A stretch of DNA of 23,398 bases from an uncultured Methanomassiliicoccales archaeon (GTDB taxonomy: Archaea > Thermoplasmatota > Thermoplasmata > Methanomassiliicoccales > Methanomethylophilaceae): positions 1-23,398 of the forward strand of contig CAKUXX010000015.1 in the NCBI GenBank assembly GCA_934702355.1, given 5' to 3'. Below the pieces are notes generated by a model. The model made no database searches and was not told where the DNA came from. It saw nothing but the letters and a program-made list of their open reading frames with translations. This document shows positions 6,687 through 15,435 of the stretch, one piece after another. The translations under genes and the position numbers were made by a program. How positions within the stretch are numbered: position 1 is the stretch's first letter; every line of letters starts with the position of its first letter.

Positions 6687-8921
6687 TCACTCGCACTTGG
6701 TCCAGCCGCACGACTTGCAGACGTTGCAGCCGCCCTGGAACTCCAGTTCGGCACCGCACTTGGGACAGGGGTTCTTTATCTCCCTCTTCTTCTCCTCGGG
6801 GTCCTCGTCGGGTATCCCGTGGATCTGAGTCTGCATCTCGTTGTACATGTCGGTCAGTGCCCATCCGACGGCCATCGGACAACAGGATCCCCTGCTGGTG
6901 TCCTTGTTGGTGTGCGTCCTGACAACATACGACGGACAGGAACCGCAGGACTTGAGCTGATCGACGATGGCGTTGATGCCGCATCCCGACCTTGCGGCCA
7001 GAGAGATCATCCTGGACAGACCGACCATGAAGTTGTTGCATCCTCCGGTGGATCCCTTGTTGAGGTAGGCCTCCATGAGCTCGCCTGTGTTGGGGTCGAA
7101 GAACGCTGTGCAGTGAAGGCTTCCGCATCCGGTCATCAGCTTGCGCTTCTTCCCGATGACGTTGTCTCCCACGTTCTCGACCATTCCGCGCTTCTCCGGT
7201 TTCTCCTCCTGCACGGGTGCGGGTTCGGGGGCCTTCTCTTTGGCGGACAGGATGCCGAGACGCTTGCAGCCGTCGCGGAACACGGTCACACCCTTGCATC
7301 CGGACTCCCAGGCGTACATGTAGATGTTGTATACGTCGCTCTCGGGGAATTCCTCGGGAAGGTTGACAGTCGAACTGATCGACGCATCGATATGCTTCTG
7401 CCAGGTGGCCTGCATGTCGATCCTCTGCCTGTAGTCGAGGGTCTGGGCGGTGACGAAGAATCCGGGAAGGTCCTTGTCCCCCTTCACCTCGGGGTGAGCG
7501 TCCATGTACTCCTGGACGATGGGCGTGTACACGGTGTAGTAATCATCATGATCCGAGAGCGAGGTGGTCCTCCTCTCGTACGAAATGGCGAATATGGGCT
7601 CGATTCCTCCGGAGATGCCGATCATCGTGGAAAGAGTTCCCGTCGGGGCGATGGTCAGGAGCTGGGAGTTCCTGAGTCCGTACTGGAGAACAAGCTCCCT
7701 TGTCTCCTCGGAGGCGTTCTCCCTGAAGAACGGCGAATCCACGATCTGCTGGGGGACACACTTGGGGAACATGCCCGACTCCTTCGCCATGATGGCGGAC
7801 TCGTTCAGGGCGGTGTCCATCATCAGCCTACCGAGCTTGTCGCAGAAATCCACCGATTCCGGAGTTCCGTACTGGTATCCGAGCCTGATCAGCATGTCCG
7901 CGAGACCCATGATGCCGAGTCCGATCTGCCTCCAGTCCCTGACGGACTCCCTCTGCTCCTGCAGCGGGTGCAGCGGAAGACCCTCGTCGAGGACGTCGTT
8001 CAGACCGCGTACGCATATCCTGACCGCCTCGATGAACTCCTCCCTCTGGAAGACCCCGTCCTTGACGAACGCGGCGAGGTTCATGCTTCCGAGAAGACAG
8101 CTTCCGCCTGCGGGAAGGGGCTCCTCTGCGCAGGGGTTGGTGCCTGCGTACTCGTAGTCGGGGAACTCGCTGAGCAGGTTCCACGAGGATATCCTGTCCC
8201 AGTAGAGGCATCCCGGCTCTCCGTAATCCCAGTTGTTGTGGCAGAGCTTCTCGAAGAACTCGGCTGCGTTGAGCTCCTTCACGATCACTTGGTTGCTCTC
8301 GGGGCGGTCGAATGTCTGGCGGTAGACCCTCCTGTCCCTGACGCAGTCCATGAACTCGTCGGAGACGCGGATGGACATGTTGGCCTTGGTGACCCTCTCT
8401 AGGTCCGTCTTCACCGACATGAACTCCTCGAGGTCGGGGTGGTCACAAGAAATGGTGAGCATGAGGGCGCCGCGGCGTCCGTGCTGTCCGATGAGTCCGG
8501 TCACCATGGAGAAGAGGTCTGTGAATGAGACCGCTCCCGACGTCTCGGAGGCGGTGTTGTTGATCTTGGCCCCTCTGGGGGCGAGTTTGGAGATGTCGAT
8601 ACCGGCACCTCCGCCGTAGCTGAAGGTCCTGGCGAGACGGCCTGCGGTCTCGAAGATGGATTCGATGGAATCCTCGGGAGGGTTCAGAACATAGCAGTTG
8701 GAATATGTGACCTTGAGGCCGCTCTTGTAGAGGCCCCTGTTGGCGAGGATCCTTCCCCCGAAGAGGAACTTCTTCTCCTCGATCATCCTGCGGATCTCCT
8801 TGTCCCCGCCGCTCACGCGGTCGAGCCATTCATCGAACGACTCTCCGTCATGACAGTACTTCTTGTACCAAATATCGCTTCCCAGCTGATTGTCATCGCC
8901 TAACCATTCTTCGACCTGCAA
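6687..8921 (-). CDS. nrdJ: Adenosylcobalamin-dependent (class II) ribonucleoside-diphosphate reductase
   Basis: A 744-residue enzyme that reduces ribonucleotides to deoxyribonucleotides using a radical formed from coenzyme B12. The redox cysteine in YSNCYVLNPPED (C76) pairs with the one in GSCLLGSMNL (C275). The finger-loop radical motif NPCAEE has N262, C264 and E266. A TSCPD-type domain follows (roughly residues 590-690, with STGGCNNFMVGL and SCGSCPSYV). The protein ends in a four-cysteine zinc ribbon (CPKCG and CNVCKSCG). All key residues are present. The start is a TTG codon, supported by GGAGGT (8928-8933) six bases upstream and a TTTAAA box near 8968; no ATG is available in frame nearby. 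The gene is monocistronic, converging on the ATPase ending at 6599. Confidence 0.95.
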   Translation of the reverse strand: MQVEEWLGDDNQLGSDIWYKKYCHDGESFDEWLDRVSGGDKEIRRMIEEKKFLFGGRILANRGLYKSGLKVTYSNCYVLNPPEDSIESIFETAGRLARTFSYGGGAGIDISKLAPRGAKINNTASETSGAVSFTDLFSMVTGLIGQHGRRGALMLTISCDHPDLEEFMSVKTDLERVTKANMSIRVSDEFMDCVRDRRVYRQTFDRPESNQVIVKELNAAEFFEKLCHNNWDYGEPGCLYWDRISSWNLLSEFPDYEYAGTNPCAEEPLPAGGSCLLGSMNLAAFVKDGVFQREEFIEAVRICVRGLNDVLDEGLPLHPLQEQRESVRDWRQIGLGIMGLADMLIRLGYQYGTPESVDFCDKLGRLMMDTALNESAIMAKESGMFPKCVPQQIVDSPFFRENASEETRELVLQYGLRNSQLLTIAPTGTLSTMIGISGGIEPIFAISYERRTTSLSDHDDYYTVYTPIVQEYMDAHPEVKGDKDLPGFFVTAQTLDYRQRIDMQATWQKHIDASISSTVNLPEEFPESDVYNIYMYAWESGCKGVTVFRDGCKRLGILSAKEKAPEPAPVQEEKPEKRGMVENVGDNVIGKKRKLMTGCGSLHCTAFFDPNTGELMEAYLNKGSTGGCNNFMVGLSRMISLAARSGCGINAIVDQLKSCGSCPSYVVRTHTNKDTSRGSCCPMAVGWALTDMYNEMQTQIHGIPDEDPEEKKREIKNPCPKCGAELEFQGGCNVCKSCGWTKCE

Positions 8922-8965
8922 CCTATGACCTCCGGATTCCGTTATGGGCCCCCTATACCGCTCAC

Positions 8966-8974
8966 AGTTTAAAT
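8966..8974 (-). promoter_or_regulatory. TATA-like box of nrdJ
   Basis: On the minus strand this reads GATTTAAAC, about 33 bp upstream of the GGAGGT ribosome binding site of nrdJ. It would give a short leader of about 20 nt. This differs from the leaderless arrangement of several neighbours. Confidence 0.45.
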
Positions 8975-9130
8975 CATCCGTGGTAAGAGGGTTTTAACAA
9001 GTTGGATTATACATCCATCCATATAACGATATCTGAAGAGGGATGCATTGTCTCCCTATGATAATGCAGGAGTGGCCGATATAATTCCGACCGATACGTC
9101 TTCGATGGATGGGGCAGCTCCGGAGAATCG

Positions 9131-9138
9131 ATAATATG
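9131..9138 (+). promoter_or_regulatory. TATA-like box of the ATPase at 9159
   Basis: ATAATATG lies 21-28 bp upstream of ATG 9159, with no clear Shine-Dalgarno sequence between. This suggests a leaderless mRNA. The rest of the 237-bp gap between nrdJ and this gene holds no gene. Confidence 0.4.
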
Positions 9139-9158
9139 GATGATGCAGGTGCGGTTTC

Positions 9159-10787
9159 ATGAAGGACCTACCCATCGGCAATGATGACTTCAAGAAGATC
9201 CGCAGGAACAACGGATACTATATCGACAAGTCAGAGCTGATCGAAGAGATCCTGAACCGCGGGGATACAGATATCTTCCTCTTCACCCGTCCCCGCAGAT
9301 TCGGCAAATCGCTGAACATCTCCATGTTGGATGCGTTCTTCAACATCGAATACAAAGGAAACGACTGGTTCGATGGACTTCATGTGATGAACAACGACAG
9401 ATGTGTGGAACTCATGAACACATATCCGGTCATATCCCTCAACCTCAAGGGTCTGAATCTGGACAGTATGGACTTCTTCTTGGAATCCTTCGCATTCAGA
9501 ATGGCAGACACGTACGCCAAACACAGGTATCTATCGGAAGCCGACGACGGTTGTGAGATGCTGAAAGCCTTTGAGACCATAAGATGCAGAAAGGGCAACC
9601 GCATCGAACTCGAGGGATCGCTGAGGCTTCTCACGGATATGCTCGGGAAATATCACGGAAAGAAGGTCATCGTCCTGATCGACGAATACGACAACCCCGT
9701 TCTAAGCTCATACGGAACCTATGTGCAATCCGACATCGGAGCATTCCTGAAGAATCTGCTCGACAATACATTGGAATCCGATGGATCCCTGGAATTCGTA
9801 GTCATGACCGGCATCATGCCGTTACTGAAGCCTTGCCCCAACAACCTCTGCGTTAGCGACATCTTCGACAGGAACTTCGACGAATGCTTCGGATTCACAG
9901 AATCGGAAGTGAGGGAACTGCTGTCGTACTACGGCCATCCGGAGAAATTCGAAGAATGCAGGGCCTGGTATGACGGCTACACATTCGGCGATACGGACGT
10001 GTACAACCCGTGGAGTCTCCTAAACTATGTGACAAGGGATTTCGAACCGGACACCTACTGGGCTGGTACCAGCGGGAATCAGATAATCCAGACCCTTCTG
10101 GACAACGCCGACGACAGTGTATGGAACAATCTGACGGCATTGTCGAAACGTGATACCGTCATCTGCGAGCTTGACCAGTATGTGGTATATTCCGATATCG
10201 AACACAACAGCAAGGCGATCTACTCCATAATGGCGATGAGCGGCTACCTGAAGGCGAAGAAAACGGATTACGGATACGAGATCAGAATACCCAACAACGA
10301 GATCTCGTATGTCTATTCCAATATGATACTGAACTCGATCGGAAGAAACGATATATGGTTCAGATCGTCGAATCTGTTCAAGGCCCTGCAAAAAGGCGAT
10401 ACGGATTATCTGGAGGCGGGCATACACAGCCTCATACAGGAGACCATATCCGCCAAGGTTCTCGACAGCGAACATGCATATCAGGCATATCTCATAGGTA
10501 TGATGATGGGATTCTGCGGAGACTACGAGATCAGCGGAGACCGCCTGGAAACGGGAGACGGCTTCGCAGACATACTTTTCAGAAATCTGCGCGGACCCGG
10601 CCCCAACATGGTCCTGGAATTGAAAAAAAGCAGATCCGAGGATGATATGGAGAGGAATGCCCGGGCGGCCATGGACCAGATACTCGACAGAGACTATATG
10701 CACGGAATGAAAGGCAGGACACTTCTGTACGGCATCAGTTTCTTCTCTAAGAAACCGTTCATAATCTCGGAAGAGCTGGACCTCTGA
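9159..10787 (+). CDS. AAA-ATPase-like protein with PD-(D/E)XK nuclease domain (PF09820/PDDEXK_9 type)
   Basis: A 542-residue protein of the AAA-ATPase-like plus PDDEXK_9 type. It opens with the family signature YYIDKSELIEEIL (residues 20-32). Walker A RPRRFGKS is at 44-51, the motif SMLDAFFNIEYKGNDWFDGL at 55-74, and Walker B IVLIDEYDNPV at 171-181. The middle part has CFGFTESEVRELL and WYDGYTFGDTDVYNPWS, both family hallmarks. The C-terminal nuclease core has GFADI (D471), VLELKK (E487, K489) and a later DQI (Q507), so it should be active. The length is normal and the gene seems whole. It stands alone between divergent nrdJ and the convergent HipA-like gene (17 bp between stops). The biological role of this family is unknown. 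Confidence 0.9.
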   Translation: MKDLPIGNDDFKKIRRNNGYYIDKSELIEEILNRGDTDIFLFTRPRRFGKSLNISMLDAFFNIEYKGNDWFDGLHVMNNDRCVELMNTYPVISLNLKGLNLDSMDFFLESFAFRMADTYAKHRYLSEADDGCEMLKAFETIRCRKGNRIELEGSLRLLTDMLGKYHGKKVIVLIDEYDNPVLSSYGTYVQSDIGAFLKNLLDNTLESDGSLEFVVMTGIMPLLKPCPNNLCVSDIFDRNFDECFGFTESEVRELLSYYGHPEKFEECRAWYDGYTFGDTDVYNPWSLLNYVTRDFEPDTYWAGTSGNQIIQTLLDNADDSVWNNLTALSKRDTVICELDQYVVYSDIEHNSKAIYSIMAMSGYLKAKKTDYGYEIRIPNNEISYVYSNMILNSIGRNDIWFRSSNLFKALQKGDTDYLEAGIHSLIQETISAKVLDSEHAYQAYLIGMMMGFCGDYEISGDRLETGDGFADILFRNLRGPGPNMVLELKKSRSEDDMERNARAAMDQILDRDYMHGMKGRTLLYGISFFSKKPFIISEELDL

Positions 10788-10804
10788 GGCAGTTCCCGAA
10801 CAGA

Positions 10805-12010
10805 TCAAGGCGAGCGTCTCAACTCGATCAAGGATCCTATCCGGGACTCGACCGCCCTTACGATACATTCCGTGCGCCTGTCGAACTCCCACCCGTTGCC
10901 TGGGGAGAACACATCCTCCAACAGGGACGGGATGGATCCCAATGCCTCCGTGTTCAACCAATCCAGCGATGAGATCAGTTTATTCTGCTCTGAGAACGTC
11001 TTTGCAAAGGGCTTGCTGTCATCTGCGAATCCCGACGGGAGCCTTTCGGTCGGAATATCGGACCCTAAAGATGTGCCGCTGTCGAATATCGGTGCCGGAC
11101 CGCGCCATTCCAGTGACTCCGAATCGCGGAGGATCCCGAAATTGTTGAAATGACGGTCGTGATTGGCGATGATGTGATCAACCGCCAGCATCTTGTCGAT
11201 GAAGGGCACCATATCCATTCCATGGATTCCGCATACCGAACGGTAGTGATCGTAGCTGCTCCGGTCGTTCCGCTTCGGAACCGATTTCATTACGCGTGAT
11301 GCGGAGATGAACTCGATGCTGTCGTCGACGAAGTCGTCACAGACGCAGCATACATCGCCATCCACCTTCATCAGACTGTATTCTGCATGCGGGATGTCCA
11401 GAAGATCCATTATCCCCGATGCGGCGACCTCGTTGTAAGGCTCCTGAAAATACGGAGGTTCGCCGCCCTTGATGAGCCTGCGGCGTCCGTCCATTATCTT
11501 CCACCTCTTCCTCAGAACACCGTCGCATGTGTTGTCCGGGGACATCAGGTCCGCATCTCCGCTGACGAACGTATTGCCGAATAGCAGATCCCCCACATCG
11601 TCAGAGAAATCATTGTCGAAGAAATTGACGTCTGCCCATGACACCTCTGAATCCCTGGGCCTGAACCAGTAATGATCTGACAGACTGAGGCCCATGGAAT
11701 GTCTGACCAAGACGGATATGTTATCCAACCCCAGTTCCGTCATGACATTCTCGATGCCGGAACGGCTGGCAGGTATGGACCTGCCCGACCACCAGTCCCC
11801 GAACGCCTTCACATCGACGAAATCCTTGAGGAGTGTGCCATAGGGCATATGTTCTTTCACCCTGATGTTCTTCACACCGGTGACCGCCCCGTTATCCGAT
11901 ATGTCGATATCCGCAACGAAAACATCTTTGTGCATCAGAGTGAAGAACAACCCACACACCCCTGTATCAACCGAATATCTGCTTCGATCGGTGAACGATC
12001 GGATGATCAT
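10805..12010 (-). CDS. HipA-like serine/threonine kinase, translationally coupled to the fused ATPase
   Basis: A 401-residue protein with a HipA-type C-terminal kinase fold. LIKGG (K181) is the likely ATP-binding lysine, and EPYNEVAAS holds E194. The catalytic segment NHDRHFNNFGILRD contains D285 and N290, and APIFDSGTS (D310) corresponds to the metal-binding DxG. The N-terminal 150 residues are not clearly assignable. HipA kinases phosphorylate targets such as GltX and act as toxins beside a HipB antitoxin. No HipB-like helix-turn-helix gene is adjacent. Instead the ATG overlaps the TGA of the upstream 1104-residue ATPase fusion as ATGA (12007-12010), so both are surely co-translated. Stand-alone HipA-like proteins are common in gut anaerobes and their targets are unknown. 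The kinase call is confident; a toxin role is inferred. Confidence 0.85.
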   Translation of the reverse strand: MIIRSFTDRSRYSVDTGVCGLFFTLMHKDVFVADIDISDNGAVTGVKNIRVKEHMPYGTLLKDFVDVKAFGDWWSGRSIPASRSGIENVMTELGLDNISVLVRHSMGLSLSDHYWFRPRDSEVSWADVNFFDNDFSDDVGDLLFGNTFVSGDADLMSPDNTCDGVLRKRWKIMDGRRRLIKGGEPPYFQEPYNEVAASGIMDLLDIPHAEYSLMKVDGDVCCVCDDFVDDSIEFISASRVMKSVPKRNDRSSYDHYRSVCGIHGMDMVPFIDKMLAVDHIIANHDRHFNNFGILRDSESLEWRGPAPIFDSGTSLGSDIPTERLPSGFADDSKPFAKTFSEQNKLISSLDWLNTEALGSIPSLLEDVFSPGNGWEFDRRTECIVRAVESRIGSLIELRRSP

Positions 12011-15000
12011 GCAGAGTACTCTTCGATGACCGCCTTTGGCATCTTGCCCCAGAAGGCCAGTCCCACCAGGATGACCTTTCCGTGCATGTTGAGATAGTAC
12101 TTCCTCTCGTGGATCTGGTCGATGGCGCCGGATGCGGCGGAATCGAGCTCGGATTCCGAGTTCACCTTCTTCAGCTCTATGATGATCGGGACCGCTCCCT
12201 TCTTCTTCGGGGTGAGGATTATGTCGATTCTGCCGTTTCCGAACTCCGATTCGCTCCTGACGTCGTACGAAGGTATGATCTCGTAAAGAATGGTCATCAG
12301 AACGGCTTCGTAATGGAGCTCCGTGGTGAGATTGTAATAGCTGCCGACCGAGAGGATCTTCTGCAGTTCCGAAGAGATCTTATCTGCATCGCCGCTGAGT
12401 ATCGCACGGTTGAATGCGCTGAAAGCATTCGCCTTTATGGGACTGATGTTGCGGGACATCGTATCGACGATCCCCAGCACCTCTTTGTTGGGGATCGATA
12501 CAGAGTACTTTCCGTCTTCCGCGGGGACGGCCTTGAGGTATCCGGCCAGGACCATCAGGCTGTAAAGACCCTCGTCGGTGGTTCTGAGGTCGGTGAAAGT
12601 GAGTGTCGAATCGATGTCGGTCAACACAGACTTCCCGTTTATGATCGACAGGATATCACTGAAGTTGTCGACATCCGTCCTTTCCAGCAGCCATTTGATT
12701 GGGACGTCGCTCCCCGAATTCGCCCAATACGACCGGGGCGTGAATTTCTCCGAGACGTAGTTCATGATGCTGAACGGGTTGTACACCTCGGCATTGCCGA
12801 ACCTGTATCCGTCATACCATTCCTTGGCTTCGTCGAACTTCTCGGGATGGTCATAGTAGGCCAGTAGCTCCTTGACTTCGGATTCGGTGAATCCGAACCT
12901 CTCGTCGCTCCATTCGGAGAACAGGTTGTTGACCTTCAGGTTGTTCAGTCCGGAGAACATGCTCTCTCTGGCAATCTGCATCACACCGGTGATGTACACC
13001 ATCTGTCTGCAGGGATTCCCCTTGATGGAATTGTACATGAACGAACTGATGAAATCCATTATTTCACGGTGAGATTCTTCGCCGAATGCATCGGATACCG
13101 CACGATCGTATTCATCGATCAGGATTATCGGGGGTACTCCATAGTAATCGTTGAGTGAGTCTGAGAGGCGTTTCAGCGAGACTTTGAGGATACCCTCATC
13201 GACACCGTCCACCAGAGAATCGAATGCTTTCTTTGTGAGTGGACTCAACTTTGAGGAGTTCAACAGATACTCGTGCTGTTGATAGGCATCATATATGCAC
13301 TCTCTGAACATGAACAGGAACGACTTGTAATCAGATGCTTTTGTAAGTCCAAGATCAACATGAATGACTGGGAAAGCATTCTTGTACTGTTCGTATTCCG
13401 GATACTTTGAGATCTCCAGTTCGTCGAACCATGTGTTGCCCTTGTACTTGATGTTGAAGAACGCATCGAGCATGGAGAGGTTGGTGGTCTTTCCGAATCT
13501 CCGCGGACGCGTGAACAGATAGACCCCTTGTTTGTTGTTGTCAAGGATGTCCTTGATGAGCAACGATTTGTCCACATAGTAGTAATCATCATTTTCGAGC
13601 AACCTTGGAAATGACAACCCTCCTGTGTCTATCTGCTTCATGATGTCATATTGGACTCCGTCATTGATAAAGAATGTGTGTGATATACAACAAGAGCAGA
13701 CAACTTTCGTGACCGATCCGGATTCCATTCCGCAGAATGAGAGTCCCAACAGGATGGTGCTATCGACTGCATCATCATGATGAATTTTGCTGCGGATCCT
13801 CTCCATCGCTTTGACGGCTGCGGATTCCAGCTCATCCGGATCGCTGACCGTTGTCACACCCATGGCGATCGGAACTGTTCCCTCCTTTGGGGTCATCACG
13901 ATGTCCAGTTCCCCGCTTCCGAACTCATGCTCTGCTTTGATGTCGTACGAAGGCATCATCCCGCACAGCACGGCCATCAAGAACATCTCGTAGGTGGTAT
14001 CCGGAGGAAGGTCGTGATTTTCATTCATACCGAATATCTTCTGCAACTGCGAAGACAGACGCTCTGCATCTCCGATATCGGCATTCGTGTTGAACTCACG
14101 GATATCATCGGTCAGATTATGAGATATCCCATTCGATATCCTCCCGACGATGCTCATGACATCCCTGCTCGGAATCGATAGGGAATAGCATTCTTCCTCC
14201 GTCGTGGTCGCACTCAAGTATCCCAGGAAGATCATGAGACGGTAGAGATCCTCGTCTTTGCGGATCTCCGTGACACGGTTGTACAGAGAGTACAATCTTG
14301 TAACGTATGAGTCTCCCCCAAATATGGCAAGGATCTCTGTGAAATTGTACAGATCGGTTCTTCTCAGAAGCCATTCCATGGGAAGGTCGCTTTCGAAGTC
14401 GGCCCAATATGATCTGGGTTCGAATCCGTCCGAAACATACCTCATCATCGAGAACGGATTGAAGAGCTCCGCATCCCCGAATCTGTAGCCACCGTACCAT
14501 TCTCTGGCCTCGTCGAACTTCTCCGAGTGGCCATGATGGGCCAGCAGTTCCCTCACTTCCGATTCGGTGAACCCGAACCTCTCGGCATACCTATCCGAGA
14601 ACACAGTGTCGGCAAGTACATTGTTGAGGCCGGAGAACATGCTGTCATTGGCGATCGGCATCAGTCCGGTGACAAAGGCTATCTGGACGTTTTCGTTGCC
14701 CTTGAGGATCGGTGACAGGAAGGAATTGAGGAGTTCATTCAGATCACTGCGGCATTCCGAACATGATTCGTCGGATAAGGCGTGATCGTAATCATCGATC
14801 AGGATCACAACACCCTTACCATGATGTTCCTCCAACATTCTGCACAATTGCGGGATGCTGTCATGCAAGAGAACACGTTCGTTCTTGCATTCGATGACTT
14901 CCGCAAACATTGTTCTCTCAAAATCCATCAGATTGTCCGATTCCAGAAGGTAATCGTGCTTCCTGTAGACATCAGCCACGATCATACTGAGAGAGTCATA

Positions 15001-15321
15001 GAACGAATCACTGTCGGTGCATTCCATACGGCCGAAATCGAGACGGATCACAGGGAATGCATTCTTGAACTTCACATATTCCGGATATTTGGAGATCTCC
15101 AATCCGTCGAACCATGTGTTGCCCTTGTACTCGATGTTGAAGAACGCATCCATCATCGACAGATTCGTGGTCTTCCCGAATCCTCTCGGACGGACGAAGA
15201 GATAGATTCCCCTATCATCCTTGTCCAGAATATCCCTAATCAGAAGGGTCTTGTCAACGTAGTAATCGTCGCTGTCGATGAGATCGCCAAAAGGCTGTCC
15301 GCAGGTATCTTTCCCCTTCAT
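12007..15321 (-). CDS. Tandem fusion of two AAA-ATPase-like/PD-(D/E)XK proteins; first nuclease domain degenerate
   Basis: This 1104-residue protein is two full family members joined head to tail. Single members are about 540 residues. Module 1 (1-560) has Walker A RPRGFGKTT (44-52) and Walker B ILIDDYDH (173-180), where the usual Glu is Asp. Its nuclease site reads GSGELDI then IAMGVTTV (about 468-492), so the E-x-K pair is lost. Module 2 begins at an internal MKQIDTGGLSF (561, ATG at 13641). It has Walker A RPRRFGKTT (605-613), Walker B ILIDEYD (733-739) and an intact nuclease core with D1033, E1049 and K1051 (IELKK). A 20-residue linker rich in Cys joins the modules. The start is ATG 15321, three codons after a TTG, with ATATAAAG about 25 bp upstream. 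The stop overlaps the HipA-like start. Loss of a stop codon between tandem genes is the likely origin. Confidence 0.9.
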   Translation of the reverse strand: MKGKDTCGQPFGDLIDSDDYYVDKTLLIRDILDKDDRGIYLFVRPRGFGKTTNLSMMDAFFNIEYKGNTWFDGLEISKYPEYVKFKNAFPVIRLDFGRMECTDSDSFYDSLSMIVADVYRKHDYLLESDNLMDFERTMFAEVIECKNERVLLHDSIPQLCRMLEEHHGKGVVILIDDYDHALSDESCSECRSDLNELLNSFLSPILKGNENVQIAFVTGLMPIANDSMFSGLNNVLADTVFSDRYAERFGFTESEVRELLAHHGHSEKFDEAREWYGGYRFGDAELFNPFSMMRYVSDGFEPRSYWADFESDLPMEWLLRRTDLYNFTEILAIFGGDSYVTRLYSLYNRVTEIRKDEDLYRLMIFLGYLSATTTEEECYSLSIPSRDVMSIVGRISNGISHNLTDDIREFNTNADIGDAERLSSQLQKIFGMNENHDLPPDTTYEMFLMAVLCGMMPSYDIKAEHEFGSGELDIVMTPKEGTVPIAMGVTTVSDPDELESAAVKAMERIRSKIHHDDAVDSTILLGLSFCGMESGSVTKVVCSCCISHTFFINDGVQYDIMKQIDTGGLSFPRLLENDDYYYVDKSLLIKDILDNNKQGVYLFTRPRRFGKTTNLSMLDAFFNIKYKGNTWFDELEISKYPEYEQYKNAFPVIHVDLGLTKASDYKSFLFMFRECIYDAYQQHEYLLNSSKLSPLTKKAFDSLVDGVDEGILKVSLKRLSDSLNDYYGVPPIILIDEYDRAVSDAFGEESHREIMDFISSFMYNSIKGNPCRQMVYITGVMQIARESMFSGLNNLKVNNLFSEWSDERFGFTESEVKELLAYYDHPEKFDEAKEWYDGYRFGNAEVYNPFSIMNYVSEKFTPRSYWANSGSDVPIKWLLERTDVDNFSDILSIINGKSVLTDIDSTLTFTDLRTTDEGLYSLMVLAGYLKAVPAEDGKYSVSIPNKEVLGIVDTMSRNISPIKANAFSAFNRAILSGDADKISSELQKILSVGSYYNLTTELHYEAVLMTILYEIIPSYDVRSESEFGNGRIDIILTPKKKGAVPIIIELKKVNSESELDSAASGAIDQIHERKYYLNMHGKVILVGLAFWGKMPKAVIEEYSA

Positions 15322-15344
15322 GACTCTCAATCCGGCTCATTCCC

Positions 15345-15352
15345 ATATAAAG
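15345..15352 (-). promoter_or_regulatory. TATA box of the ATPase fusion-HipA operon
   Basis: CTTTATAT on the minus strand, 24-31 bp upstream of ATG 15321. No ribosome binding site is seen, so the transcript is probably leaderless. An inverted repeat, ATTTCCG at 15362-15368 and CGGAAAT at 15388-15394, lies just upstream and could be an operator or the end of the trpA transcript. Confidence 0.55.
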
Positions 15353-15407
15353 GATGTGTGTATTTCCGAGCACACCCATCCAGATTACGGAAATTGGAAA
15401 TAGAAAT

Positions 15408-15425
15408 GCCCAGGTCGCCCCGGGC
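15408..15425 (-). terminator. Stem-loop after trpA
   Basis: On the minus strand, GCCCGG and CC-T-GGGC pair around GGCGA (one bulge), about 10 bp after the trpA stop. ATTTCTATTTCC follows. This is a plausible terminator for the trpBA transcript. Confidence 0.4.
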
Positions 15426-15435
15426 GGTTTGCATC

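Noticed and set aside
6639..8402. A 587-codon open frame antisense to nrdJ
   Set aside because: It lies fully opposite a well-conserved ribonucleotide reductase with all catalytic residues, has no recognisable domain and an odd Leu/Val/Gly/Asp-rich composition. It is a GC-driven shadow.
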